From: Tipula vernalis
Lineage: Eukaryota; Arthropoda; Insecta; Diptera; Tipulidae
DNA length: 64,000 nucleotides
Direction: 5' to 3'
NCBI GenBank assembly: GCA_958295665.1
Contig: OY282560.1
Span: forward strand, 269,305,315-269,369,314
Shown here one piece after another: positions 9,993 through 22,285 of this stretch; position 1 is the first letter of the stretch, and each line of letters begins with the position of its first letter. A program made the position numbers and the translations under genes. The notes beneath the pieces were generated by a model that ran no database searches, was not told where the DNA came from, and saw only the letters and a program-made list of their open reading frames with translations.

Positions 9993-12582
9993 TGTGTAAT
10001 GAACGCATTTCTAATCAAAATCCCATTTTCGGAATACATATTGGAGTAATTTATTGATTCTAAGGAAGTCAAAAAGCCACACACAAGTGATCAATGAAAA
10101 AATTTGAATTTTCAGCGCGGTATTTTATGATTGTCTGAAATCAATAATGGATAGAAACCATGGCGGGATCGCATTACATTATTTTATAACCAGCGAATTT
10201 TTCTAATTCCGGGCTTATCTTTGTTTGGTAAAATAGCTCGGTAAGGTGTGATCATTATCATCCATCATGTACATTTACACGATCGCTTATCAGAATTCAT
10301 AAAAATAAGCAGTAAACAACCTACCTACATGTACTTATACAATTGTGGCGGAAACAACTTATAACGTTCTAGGCTGCAGATAATTATTTATTTAAAAAGG
10401 GGGAGGGGAGAAGAGACAGAGGATGATTATTGTCGTTAGTTTGTTTGGCATATTAATTATATTTTTAAATTCTTCTATCAAATTCTATCAAAGCATCTAT
10501 CAAATAGTTCAACTAAGTTATATTTATGAATTTGAACACATTTATCAAATCATAAATTCATATGAAAAATCCTTGTTGAAAATTATCAAAAATTTGCCAA
10601 TTGATTTAAATTCGGACTGCCAGACAGTAAATATATGTAAGTTAGAACTCGCTTGTACACAAGTATTATTTTCATTTTTATCTGTCGATAAGACCTTAAC
10701 GTGATCAAACAAACAGTTTGGGCTGTCATTTTATTTATCCTTCACTGAATAGTATAATAATATCGGATTAAAATATGTTATTTAAATTTTAAGCTGTTGC
10801 CTGTCAAACCATATCACGTACTAATCTTATAACCATCGATACAATCATTCCTATCAATCAGGCGTAATAAAACGAAAAAAAATTAAAACCTACCCACATT
10901 TTTTTTTTGTATATTATTAATTTTGTACGTTCAAATTCTTTCTTCTGCCAAATCACTCAAACATTGTTCAATGAACTAAATAATGTATACAACACAAGGA
11001 AAACAAAAAAAAAACACTTTTGTTGTGCTCAAATATACGAATACGATTACCAAATGGTATTTTTTCACGTTTTAGTTTATAATTCGTTCGAAGCATATTT
11101 TTGTTTTAAGTACGACTTCCTTAAGAGATAATAATCTTATTTTATTATTTTTGTTTTAAGTTTTTTGTTTTTAATTATTCAAGAATTGTGTGTTGTGATT
11201 CACCACTGCTCGCAGTAAAACAGGTGTTTCATGTAGATTTTAATTTGGAAATGTAATATAAATTTGGTACTTCGTCTTAAACGTTAGATACACACTATAT
11301 TAGAACAACAACCATTTACAAATGGAAAATCGATATGGTGTTGAGATTTATAAAATGTACATACAGACAAGAAAACAAACTAAATCCTGACAGATGGTTG
11401 ATTTGGGTTTTATAGCCATTTTTGTTACTTTGTAATATGAAGATACGCGTATATATTATAGTCAGAATTAAAGATCAACTAAATTTCGTTCGTATCTGCG
11501 TAAAGTATAGTCTATGTAGTAAGATAGATAAAGGAATAAAATGGTGTGAAAAGTATAAAGTTTTTACGAAACACAACTAATTAATAAAGGAATCATTAAT
11601 CATTCAGTAAGATTAAAAACATAAAAGCACACAACGACCAAACGTGAAGGTTTTATAACGATGAATGATATCTATACGGTTTATTCGGAAAGAATGAAAC
11701 CCTAATATAGAAAAATAAATTTTAATTAACTAATTTCAATACTTTCATTTACCGGAAAAACAAATTTTGTCAATCAAATCAAATGTAAACAAAAACATGA
11801 CACATTTACGAGTACATGGCTAGAAATTAAAATAAAATCGAAACATGAGCTAAGATTGATTTTAATTTCCATTCTTAAAATTTATTCAACCGAAAATGTT
11901 AAATTATAAATAAAAAAAAAATCGTATTTCCCTACGAAACCAAAAAAATAAAATAAAATTTTGTAATCGAAAAATTGTAACAGATTGAAAATAAATTCCC
12001 TAGAGCGAAACAATTATAATCTTCTACTAAATCCAACAAAAATGTTCGAAGTAAATATTTTTGAATTTAAAGTTTATGGGAATTTTAGTTTTCTAACTTA
12101 TTTATGATTTTATGATGGTACGTATCAACTATATAATTTGTGTATAGATAGCTATATGAATTGAATTTGTATAGAAAATTTAAGTTTTCACAAATGATAA
12201 TGGTAAACTTATTATGATTATTGGGTATATAGTATGTATGATTGATTTAACTCTAATCAATATGGGATGAGTTTCGCAGACTGATTTTAAGTTCGCTAAC
12301 ATTAACCTATACGTCTAACATTTTTTAGAATTAGATACTAATAATTGTTTACTTGTAACGAATATAGGCGTGATTGACCCACGTCTTCCAGTGATGCATG
12401 CTTAGCACCAATAACAAAAGGACTAATGAAAGAAATGAAGCGACTAACTTGTTCGATGAGTGCTTCTGTTAGTGGTGCGAGAAGAACATATCTGAGTCTT
12501 TGTATATTTTGGTACTTCAATTTCTATAATAAATGATGAAGAAATATTCTGTATGACGAGAATTCTGCACATCAATAGATTG
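9993..12582. other. AT-rich intergenic DNA, no recognisable gene
   Basis: A 2.6-kb stretch with only short ORFs (for example 93 codons at 10423-10704 and 74 codons at 10907-11131) that have no known motifs and amino-acid usage expected of random AT-rich DNA. A purine run lies near 10395-10425. Nothing else stands out. Confidence 0.6.
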
Positions 12583-13140
12583 TAGTGATGGGCGGAGGCG
12601 GTTCTTTTGAGTATCGGTATAAACTGATACTTTCATGACATTAACCTGATACTTTAACTTTATAACTAGATCGTTAATAGACGAATATGCTATGCAATCT
12701 AAAACTATATATTAATTTATGGAAATTTATGCCTCGAAGATGATATGTCATTGCAACTTAACAGTACTCGACTAATCTGCCATTTATCATCAATCACATT
12801 TGCTGTGATTGCCACATAAACTTCGTTGTTTGTTGAGGTCTACGTAACAGTGGTTACAGCAACACTTGCATTTTGTTTAGATTTTTAAGGCACGCCTTAT
12901 AATGCTGTGGTAAGAGAGACCTTATTAAAAACGCTCTTGATGGTGTGGATACGATGGGTCAAGCGCTTTACAGAAGTTCTTGAAACCTTCATCATTTACT
13001 ACCGAAAAGGGCTGAAAATGCCCTTATGATGAACTTTAATAGCTCGGGTGGAAAGAACCCGGTTGGAATAAGTTCGTACATCACCAATAGTTTGGGTTCC
13101 AAAACTCTGATCAAAACTTCGCACAGGTTCAATAAATTAG
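12583..13140 (-). pseudogene. hAT transposon remnant with transposase fragments
   Basis: Too broken for an ORF but readable on the minus strand. At about 12955-13020 the residues FSVVNDEGFKNF then LDPSYPHH match the hAT/ZBED signature of PFxxVxxxGF...LxPxY. At about 12720-12840 TSTNNEVYVAITANVIDD then W and L residues match the following hAT block in which the first catalytic region lies. A hAT-like terminus TAGTGATGGGCGG starts at 12583 and is followed by GTATCGGTAT...GATAC subterminal motifs. The other end was not found, so the element is truncated or diverged beyond recognition. Confidence 0.7.
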
Positions 13141-13460
13141 TAGGGTTGATTGAATATTTAAAAAAAAAACTTATTTAAAGTACAACTGTGATCTACATAT
13201 ATAATTTTTACAATGGTTTTAATTGGTATTATATGGTCAATAGTACAGATAAGCTATAATGGTACTGAACGCACCCACTACTTTCAATTAAGCTGTACTC
13301 GTATTGAACGCACACGCGATTTACAAAATAATTTTAACATTTATAAGGTTTTGAAAATGATATTATCAAATTATATTTTAGTTTATTAAATTTAATATCA
13401 GGACAAAAATATAATGTATTGAGTGTCAATGTAAGTGAAGATATTAAGTTGTTAACCTAA

Positions 13461-14700
13461 TTGGAAAGCAAATTAAATTGTACAATGTTTTATGATAGAG
13501 ATACAGTGGTTTTCACTGATTTTGCGAAAGCATTTGACTCACCTCAGTTTGAGTTACTTTTTGCCAAACTGGACAGATTTGGAGTGAGTAAATTGTTTTT
13601 GGATTGGATTGGATCGTATCTGCGTGATCGGAAGCAGGTAGTTCAAATTAACGGGTTTACATCTAATATGATTGAAGTTCATTCTGGAGTGCCTCAGGGC
13701 TCCCACCTAGGACCTGTATTATTTAATGTCTTCATCAATGAAATTGCTTCTTTGTTTCAGTACTGCGACTGTGAATTATAGTATAAGCAGATGACTTGAA
13801 AATATCAAGAAGTGTATGTAGCCCGCAACAATGTAATGAAATGCAGAGTGATCTTGATTTGCTGTATAAATGGTCAGTTATGAATAAATTGAACTTAAAT
13901 TTGAAAAGTGCAAAAATATGAGCTTCTCCAGGAAAAAAAGCAGTTATTCTTCATCAATATCTTATTGGTAATCACCAGCTAGAATGAGTTATGACATTTA
14001 AAGATTTGGGTGTTGTCCTGGACTATCAATTGAATTTCCGAAAGCATACTAATTTAATAGTAGCTAAGTCTAATTCTCTACTTGGCTTTATTCGTCGTAT
14101 CACAAAATATTTTCGTAATCCACAATCAATTAAAACTTTGTATTGTTCCATTGTCCGATCTAATTTGGAATACGCGTCGATTATTTGGGATTCTTCTTAC
14201 AATATTTATATCGATAGAATTGAACGAATACAGAAGCAATTTATTATTTACTATCTTCATAAATTGAATTGGCCATTTGAACCTTCCAATGTGGCTGAAT
14301 AAAAAGAATTTGCCATCCTACGGTGACCGCTATAGAATTGCTGATTTGGATTCATTGCTTGCAAGACATAGATGTGCTGCTTCAACATTCATCGCTGATC
14401 TGCTTAACAGTTCGATTGACTTCCCTAAACTACTTGCAAAGATTGATATTCATGTACCCTGTAAACCTACTCGGATTAGGAATTTCATATATTTGTCGAC
14501 ATTTAAATCTAATTACGCACATAATGCTCCGGTCCCGGCGATTTGTCGACAATTTAATTGTAATTTTGATGTGTTTGATTTTAATATTTCTAAATGTTCT
14601 TTTAAAAAATTAATAAAAACTAAATTGTAGAACTGAAAAATAAAATTATAATCAAAAAAGAATTTTTATCCCGTTGATGGTAAATAAATAAATAAATGAT
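13461..14700 (+). pseudogene. 5'-truncated LINE (Jockey/CR1-like reverse transcriptase)
   Basis: An RT with FTDFAKAFD at about 13510-13540 and SGVPQGSHLGPVLFN at about 13685-13730. The YADD box near 13780-13795 is damaged: ADDLKISR is preceded by a stop in place of tyrosine. The thumb region (DLGVVLDYQLNF, YCSIVRSNLEYASIIWD) lies at 13991-14200, and the ORF ends at 14630 with CSFKKLIKTKL. A short 3' UTR ends in an AAAT tetramer tail at about 14681-14697, typical of LINE 3' ends. There is no RNase H. Several frameshifts are present; the 5' half is missing. Confidence 0.87.
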
Positions 14701-14810
14701 TTCAGATTATGACAACAACAACATTGAATATAAAATTACTTCATAACTTAAAGATAAGTACACGATTGAAATATTTTAAAGATTAATTCTAATCGTTTTT
14801 TTGTTTGCAG

Positions 14811-14854
14811 CTGATCCTGCTAGTGGCTTCAACAAGGTGTTCTCCAGCACTTAG
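14811..14854 (+). other. Candidate 3'-terminal exon of an unknown gene (weak)
   Basis: A strong acceptor (TTTTTTTGTTTGCAG, ending 14810) is followed by 13 sense codons (DPASGFNKVFSST) and TAG, in locally more balanced base composition than the flanks. A second frame is open for about 37 codons (LILLVASTRCSP...). It could be the last exon of a host gene lying upstream or an accident of composition. Confidence 0.2.
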
Positions 14855-14956
14855 GCGGATGAATCATCAGATGTGTAGTAACTGTATAAGTATGTATTTT
14901 ATTTTTGTTATTACAATTTGTTGATAAATAGATATAGTAAATTTTATCAGAGAGAT

Positions 14957-15320
14957 TTATCGCATTCGTTTATGTAAGTAAAATGACCCATGCTGATGAG
15001 GCTTAAATATATTTCTATTTAGCCAAGGGCGCTCCGGATCGGGTTTATTGACGAAAACCCGTTGAGACAGGATATTTTCTTTAGGACTAGTATATTGAAT
15101 AATATTGCTCAGATGCTTAGAAATATTCAAAAAAGATCTGACAATATTTATCAATAAAACGATCATAGAAAATATTCGGTCTGATCCCCTTTGGGTTCAG
15201 TACATTACATACTACATTCGAGTCATAAACGAGATCAACAAGTAAATAAATCGCTAGCGGGTTATACAGTGGAATTGCATAGGTTACCACGAACTTGTAA
15301 TTTTGGTGATTTTTTAGACG
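14957..15320. other. No gene recognised
   Basis: About 360 bp between the LINE region and the gypsy relic. It may be non-coding sequence of the latter, for example an LTR remnant, but no matching second copy is in the window. Confidence 0.4.
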
Positions 15321-17630
15321 ATGCTTTACGGGATCGATGTTTATAGAAATGCGGTTAATATTGAACTTGCATTTTTCGAGTCAAAATCAATAATTGATAG
15401 TGGTGGTGCAGTTACGAAAGTCGGGTCAAGTGTTAAAAAAATTAGTACATATGGTAATATGACAAAACAAAGCCTACTTAAAGAGGCGATGAATAAAAAA
15501 TGTGATAAGTGTGGTGGATCGAACGGGAAATTTTGTCAATTTCCCGAACGGGAAATTTATTACGGGAAATCGTAAGTTAACGCAGTGGAAGACGAAAGCG
15601 TGGATTTTTTTAAATCATTGAGCTTTGTTAACGGTAATTGAAAACGGACACTCATAATCCGAAGTTGTGTGAGTAATTTAATTATAAATAACGTCCCTAT
15701 TCAAATGGAGATTGATACCGGTGCGGCGATTATAGTGATTAGTTCGGCTGTTTTTAGTGAACAATTTCCAAAGTTGTTTCAAGGAAATATACTGTAGCAA
15801 AAGGTGAAACATTGGACGTTGACGGAAAGGCAGTCGTTTTTTGTTAAGAGTGGAGTAATGGAACAACTATTGGAAATGTTTGTTTTCCCTGCAGGACATC
15901 GTGTACCTCTCTTGGGTAGACCATGGAAAGATTCGCGAGTTTTCTACGGATGGTAACGGAGTACAAACGCTTGGCGATGGCGAGGAATGTTTGGAGCCCC
16001 ACTTATTGGGTCTAAAGAAGAAATATTCCTGTATTTTCAAGTGAGCCCTCTTCCATGAAACATTTTAAAGTAACCATTGTTTTGAAGAAAGATACAAAGC
16101 CGATATTCTGTAAGACGTGAAACCAAAGGTGGAGGTAGAACTGAGAAAGATGGTAGAGACTGGTAGGTTGATTCCTGTGCAGCGCAGCGAATGGGCTAGG
16201 CCCATTGTGATGGTTTCAAAAAAGGATAAAAGCCTCCGGATTTGCGTGGATTTTAAAGTGACAGTTAATAAGTGGATTTATCGCATTCTTTTTCTTCATT
16301 ACTCCTTATCAAATATCGATGATATTTTGGCTAGTTTCTCAGAAAGCAACTGTTTTACGGTTTTGGATTTGGCCGGGCGCATACCAGCAAGCTGTAGTAG
16401 CTGAAAACTCGTCGGAACTTTTCATAATCAACACATGATCTCAAGTGCTCCGACCATATTTCAGCAAATAATGGATAGAATTTTTCAGGAGCTGCCGAAA
16501 ACTGTTTGCTTTTTCGTTGACATTCTGATAGCTGGTGCAGATCAAAAAGAGTGTCAGCGCAATGTGGAACCAGTGTTTCAACAATTTGCTAAGATATCGT
16601 TCACATTAATGAAAATAAATGTTTATTTTTTAATCTAATCTATCATTAGAATATCTAGGCCACATTATTAGATGGTGTGGAATAAGACCGAGCCCAAGTA
16701 AGATTGCGGCTATTAACAATGCTCCAGTACCTCAAAATGTCTCTCAAAATGGTTGGTAAATTTTTACCGAAAATTCATGCCGATGATGGCGTCGGAACTG
16801 GCTCCACTCTACGAATTAACAAAAAACGATGTGAGTTTTATCTGGACCAGAAGGTGCAACAATGCAATTGGAAGATGCAAAAAGGAGCTGAATACGAATA
16901 GCCTCTAAAGCCATTATGATCCAAGCAAGGAGCTGCACCTCATGTGTGATGTGATGCCAGTTCTTTTGGGGTGGGTACCGTTCTTAGCCATAAGTAACGG
17001 AGGAATGCGATCGACCGTTGATGTTCGTTTCTGCGAGTTTATCGACAGCCGAAAAAAACTCGAAAGGCGAAGAAGTTGCATTTGTTTTAGTTTGGTCGCT
17101 CCTTTGTCCTAGTGACAGATCATCAGCCTTTAGTGTCGCTGTTTGGTAGTAAAAAAGGCGATCCAATTACAGCTGCTAACAGACTTCAGCGATGGGCCAT
17201 TCTTTTGTCTGGATACTATTATACAATTAAGTATCGGAAGGGACCAGACCTTGTGGTACCTGATGGTCTATCGCGATTATCTTAAAAAGACGAATTTAGG
17301 GAGGATCATGAGGATATGTCACATGTTACAAAGCAGGACATCGTGCTAATGGAGATAATTTCAAATGTGATTAAGGGCTGGCCTAGTTGTATTGCTGATC
17401 CTGGAATGAAGCCATATTTCATTCGTAAGAATGAATTAACTATCGAGGGTGGATGCCTGGTGAGTCGTCTTGTTATACCTTGGTCGTTACAAAAGCATGT
17501 TTTTCAAGGATCGAAGGATGAAAATGCTAGCAAGATCTGTTTGCTGGTGGCCAAATAAGAAAGAAGAAATCGAAAACGTGTAAAGTTTGCCAAAAATATC
17601 AAAACGCAAATTAAGCTGATTTCAAAGACT
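15321..17630 (+). pseudogene. Decayed Ty3/gypsy retrotransposon (pol remnant)
   Basis: Pieces of one pol in order on the plus strand. A C-rich knuckle CDKCGGSN lies near 15500, and protease MEIDTGAAIIVIS at about 15705-15745. RT follows from ELRKMVETGRLIPV (about 16140) through RICVDF to FQQIMDRIFQELP, with the YxDD box changed to FVDI. Then come HIIRWCGIRPSPSKI (16660-16700), RNase H TDHQPLVSLF then LQRWAILLSGYYYTIKYRKG (17115-17240), and an integrase finger CKVCQKYQN at 17580-17610. The arrangement resembles the Mag/K02A2.6-like gypsy group. Stops and frameshifts are dense. I found no LTRs. Confidence 0.88.
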
Positions 17631-17639
17631 CATAGTGGT

Positions 17640-18450
17640 TAAGGAATGAACGAGTGTGGTATCGACCTGATGAAGATTTTTTTCATTTTGGAGGAAGAAG
17701 TAAGAAGTAATAAATAATGGAAGCTAATACTTACTATCGTGGCATTCAAACTATAAAATCCTTTACGATTGTAAAATAGTTGCGTATTATTACCCGCCGG
17801 GTTGGCGATTTTTATATGAGTACCGTCTACACACATAACGATACCTGGGATTTTGCTTTTGGCAAGAAGATATAGCCTTGCTTCGATTTTCTCTTACGTA
17901 CGACTGAGACTGTTGGTTGTGCCATCCCAAGGAAACAATCTTGGCCAACACCATTCTGGTATCCACGTTCAGCCAAAAAACGTAAAGTAGCCGCCAATTT
18001 GAATTCCGGTCTAAGAGAGGACGATTTTACCAGTGTTGTTAAACTGGATTTTAGTTCTTTGAGAACGTATTTGAATACTGCTTTATCCAGCCTGAAGTTT
18101 TAAATAAATCTAAATAAAAACAGTGTTGTAATAAAAGTTGTAATATGTCATTGCACATCGCTTTTCGGGTTTGCTTTATATTATGCCGCGGCACTTCATC
18201 GTATAAATTTAGACAGAGGCTTACTGTATCCATATTAAAAACACTTCTTTTAAATTTTGAACTATAAATATTTAATTTTGTGTTCTACAATGAAAATTTA
18301 ATAGAATAAAAACACTAAATTCAATTATCAATATTTTGACAGCTGGTGGGATTGCAGCTTCTTTGCGGATCGATAACACAGTTTTTCGGCGGATTCTATA
18401 ATGCAATTAATTTTAAATGCGAAACGAATGCGGATTGAATGAACTTCCAA
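17640..18450 (-). pseudogene. PIF/Harbinger transposase copy 1, truncated
   Basis: On the minus strand a short N-terminal exon (MDTVSLCLNLYDEVP, near 18233) is followed by LAATLRFLAERGYQNGVGQD and MAQPTVS (17900-18010), then the DDE start CVDGTHIKI and LFYNRKGFYSLN (17745-17836). The exon ends at a GTAAGT donor at the same place as in copy 2. The later exons are missing, cut off where the gypsy relic begins. Harbinger DDE transposases normally continue with two further acidic blocks. Confidence 0.85.
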
Positions 18451-18487
18451 AAATTTAACAAAATTTGGCTTTGGAAATCATTCGCCT

Positions 18488-19890
18488 CTGACAAGTACTG
18501 TTGATTTTCTTGAGAAAGTATATCGCCAAAATTATCGTACTCCTAAACTTCTCCTGGAATTGAGTTATCATTCCAATCGTCAACATTAAAATGCAACCGG
18601 ATATTGTGAAGAGCAGCTGCGACATTTATAATTTATATTGATGTCTCAGGCGAATAATGAAGATGCCGGGCGACCCCAACAAGACATCGACACCAGTTTT
18701 TCCTCACTCCTATTGTACGTTCTACAACATTACGGGCGGAACTGTGGCTTTTGTTCAACCTACTTTTTAGAGTGTTCACTCCCACATTTCTACATGGCGT
18801 AATATGCCATGGCAGTAATGGGTAGCCGCCGTCAGCTAAAAAAATTAAGGTTTAGTACAAAAATTTAATTTGTAAGTGAAATCCTTACCGAGTATTCGTT
18901 GGTTCCTATCCCCGTTAGTGTAGATGTTTTTAAAATATTGTGCAGCATCACTATTTCCCCAAATGAAGGAATCTTGGCTGGCCCCCGGATACGTAGCATC
19001 CACACAACGAATCCATAGTTTATGATCGCATATCTTATAATAAATAAATTTTTAAATTAAAGAAAATTTAAAATGTCGCAATTAATTGTTACTTACTACC
19101 ATGACATTTAGGCTATAGAATCCTTTACGGTTGTAAAAGAGATAAGGATTATCAGCTTGTTTAGCAATTTTTATGTGCGTACCATCTACGCACATAATTA
19201 GACTAGGAATCTTACTTTTTGTATAAAAATGTAATCTTGCCCCACTTTTTTCAGCTTCGCTCATTTGTAATGATATCTATTTTGGACACAAAATACTTTC
19301 CAAAATATCTAATATCTCGGATAGCACGACTGCTACTGTTGGCTGAGCCATACCCACAAAACAATCCTGGCCAACACCGTTTTGATAGCCACCTTTAGCC
19401 AAAAACCAAAGAGTAGCCGCCAATTTAAATTCCGGGGTTAACACCTCTGGTAAAACTTTGTTTTAAGTTCCTTTAATACGTATTTAAACGCTGCCTTGTT
19501 CAATCATTTCACATTTACATTACAATTTTAATTTATTTCATCATAAAATCAGAAATAAATTTAACTTACTGTGCATTTGACAACTGGAATAGGTCTTTGC
19601 AACCATTTCGTACCGCTTTTCTGTGCTGTTTTCTATTAATTTGCGATACCTCTTCATTGTCATCAAAATATAGACATATTGTATCCATTATAATATTTAT
19701 TTTAATTTTTAAAATAGCCAAATAAATTTTCTTGTTATAAAACCAACCAAACAGAAATGTAAAAAACACTAAATTGAATGTCAAAATTTTGACAATACAG
19801 GTTAAATTGATAATGCAGTTTTCTGGCGGATTCTATAATGCAAATAATTGGAAATGCGGATTGAAGGAACTCCCTCCCCAGTCAATCCGG
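18488..19890 (-). pseudogene. PIF/Harbinger transposase copy 2, nearly full length
   Basis: Same family as the copy at 17640-18450. From the 5' side (high coordinates): MDTICLYFDDNEEV (19690), LAATLWFLAKGGYQNGVGQDC (19370-19430), CVDGTHIKI (about 19185) and FYNRKGFYSLNVMV. A short intron (GTAAGTAAC...ATAAG, about 19030-19095) follows, then DHKLWIRCVDATYPGASQDSF and the second catalytic region to 18895. A 50-60 bp intron (GTAAGGATTTC...TTTTTTTAG) leads to DGGYPLLPWHITP and VVERTIGVRKNWCRCL (18640-18835). The DDE signature and exon structure are clear; small frameshifts make it unlikely to work. Both copies share CGGATTCTATAATGCA at their upstream ends. Confidence 0.88.
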
Positions 19891-20378
19891 CGAGTTCTAT
19901 AATCGACGTGACTATTGGTCAACTATGCAAAATATTTTAGTATGTAAATATAGACAATTATAAAAAAAAACATTATAAAAACTTACTATTAAGCAGTTTT
20001 TAAAAATGTATTTAAGCCCGAAGTTTATTAAAAATAATTCAGAATAAACTCAATCATCAAAAGTGTAGTTTTTAATTCTCCACCTAATTAAACCCCACCA
20101 GCGGTAACTTACATAATTAGATAATTCCGCTAATCAATCAGTTTAACAATTGAATCTTGTAACTTGCATCAGTTGTTTTATTACTATTACTCTGAGTAAC
20201 TTATAACTAAATAATTAAAAAAACATTTTTACTTTTACAACGTTTTTACTTTTGTTCTAAATTTAAAACAAATATATAAAATAACTAAATAATCTGTTTT
20301 TTAATAATTGTGGCAAAGAGAATCCACGTTCTTGTAAAAATGTTATAAAATAAAAATTGTAAAAATTAAATTTACATA
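19891..20378. other. AT-rich spacer, no gene
   Basis: Nothing coding or structured was seen apart from poly-A and AAAT runs leading into the adjacent SINE tail. Confidence 0.5.
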
Positions 20379-20510
20379 ATAAATAAATAAATAAATAAGT
20401 TGTCTGACAATATGCCAACGTGATTTATTCACTGGACCTCGCCTCGAACTAGAAACCTCCGCCTTGCAAAGAATGCAAGTTCTAACCGTCACTTGTAGCG
20501 GTATGCATAC
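20379..20510 (-). mobile_element. tRNA-derived SINE, diverged
   Basis: Read on the minus strand, TGACGGTTAGAAC (near 20476-20492) resembles a pol III A box and TAGTTCGAGGC (20441-20451) a B box, spaced as in a tRNA. The opposite end is an AAAT-type tail at 20380-20398. The head keeps a tRNA-like arm order but the fold is not perfect, so a SINE is more likely than a tRNA gene. Confidence 0.5.
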
Positions 20511-21860
20511 GCCACACACTACCTACAGACAAAAGCAAATATTTTCTCTAATTCCTTGATAACAATCATTTATCGTAAAATCTTTTCATTTTGCTAAATT
20601 AATCATAAATAAATTTTATTTGTGTTATAATATATCTCATTCTTTATTTTGACATGTTATTTCAGATAATAATATTTATTTTATTGTTCCGTACGTTATA
20701 AGTATATTTATGTGTATATTATGCACACAATATACACACTAAAGTAGAACAAAGATAATGTAATTATTCCATTACACAAATAATAATATTTAAACTAAAT
20801 AGAAAGAAAATAAAAATTATTATTTTTATCATGAAAATATAAATAAAACAAAGTCTATTTTCAAATTAATTTACGGGAGTTTCGTTTTGTTTATGGTATA
20901 ACGTACACAGAGAACAGGAAATTCAATTTAAAAGAATTTATAATAATAACTTTAATAAATAAATAAAAAAAATATTTAATTTTATTATTCTTATTACGTT
21001 TTTATATTGTACTGTTATTTTATACCTATTACTAATATCAACCCTAAAAATATAAAAAAATATTCACAAAAAAACAAAAATAAAACACTAAAGGGGTTTT
21101 ATATTCCCCAGGTGATATTAAATTTTTACAGAGATCAACATTTAACATTACATATACCCTCATCCCAACATAATTGGTAAAATTCTTAAAATAACATCAT
21201 TCGTTTGTTTTGATTAAATTTATTATAATATATATTTAGAAATGTCTTAAATCCATCACTTGTGATATATGTGTTGTCTCATTTCAATTGAAAGAATTTA
21301 CCCATTAATTTCAGGAAACTGAAAAATTTAATTTTTGGGGTCGTTTGAATTACTCTCGATTTTTATTTTCTAAATTGTTTTGTTGTGTACACGCGGAATT
21401 TACATTTTACTTTTTAATTTAGCAATACCCTGGGACATAATCGCAAACAGTATATATAGCATTTTAATTACATATTTTCAATCTTCTTTATCTATTTTAT
21501 TAATGGATCATGAAATGTATAAGAGTAAGAGATTTCAAAGATAAGAGGATTGCGTAGCTTTTCTAGGTGTACGCAACGCAATTCACCTACACCCAAAAGA
21601 CACCAAAAAGTGATTACAGTTCTTTGTAAATATTGGCGATAGCTCGGTAAAATCTAAATAGGAGAATCGCGTGTAGCCCAATCGTGTGACTGTGGTCACA
21701 ATCGAAAAAATTGTTTCAAATAGCATTAGTAAATGTAAATTTTGATACAGATAACGTTCATGTACTACTCATAATTGATATAAAAAAAAATGTTTGAGAG
21801 CAAAAAACCACAAGGCAGCGGCTAATTTCTTTTATATTTTTTTAGAAATACTTACTTACG
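20511..21860. other. AT-rich spacer, no gene
   Basis: About 1.35 kb of very AT-rich sequence with short A/T runs and no coding or repeat structure that I can support. Confidence 0.55.
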
Positions 21861-21862
21861 TA

Positions 21863-22285
21863 CACTGTCTCAAAAAATTGTCCGTACACCCCTGGGTTAA
21901 AGAAATATTGATAAAAAAAAAAACAATTACAAATCAAACAAAAAATTCAGTTTTTATTTTTTTTAAACTCAAATTACATTTAACAACCTAAAAATAATAA
22001 TTGTCATGATATAAATTAATTTACTTTTACGTTTGATATGACTTACTATTTACACATTCTTAAACGACCTGAAGTAATTGTCCGTACACTTGCACTTTTT
22101 AAAACACTTTTTTCTCGCTTTCTTAAATTTTTTGTTACGTAATAGTTAATTAGTCGTACTTTTTCATGGCGAAAAATATTGTCCAGTTAATTAAAAATGT
22201 GTGATTATCGTACCAAAAATAGTCTAGAAATTAAAAAATTGGTCATTAAATTGGAGAGTGAAGGTAAAAGTTGTAACGAGATCCT
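21863..22285 (+). mobile_element. Truncated Tc1-like element: left terminus and transposase start
   Basis: After a TA at 21861-21862 comes CACTGTCTCAAAAAATTG TCCGTACAC, a Tc1-type inverted-repeat end. The motif TTGTCCGTACAC recurs in direct orientation at 22078-22090, as in Tc1 elements with subterminal direct repeats. An ATG at 22197 begins CDYRTKNSLEIKKLVIKLE then EGKSCNEI, matching the N-terminal helix-turn-helix of Tc1 transposases. Homology stops abruptly near 22285, where unrelated GC-rich sequence begins. No right end is found. Confidence 0.78.

Noticed and set aside
10423..10704. 93-codon ORF in AT-rich DNA
   Set aside because: Residue usage (Ile, Leu, Tyr, Asn, Ser) is what random AT-rich DNA gives; no motif or splice context.
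13255..13320. Right-hand end of the hAT remnant
   Set aside because: GTGGGTGCGTTCAGTACC on the minus strand only loosely resembles TAGTGATGGGCGG and no 8-bp duplication was found.
20425..20510. tRNA gene on the minus strand
   Set aside because: A and B box-like wording is present, but a full cloverleaf with matched acceptor stem could not be formed, and an AAAT tail follows; a tRNA-derived SINE is a better reading.
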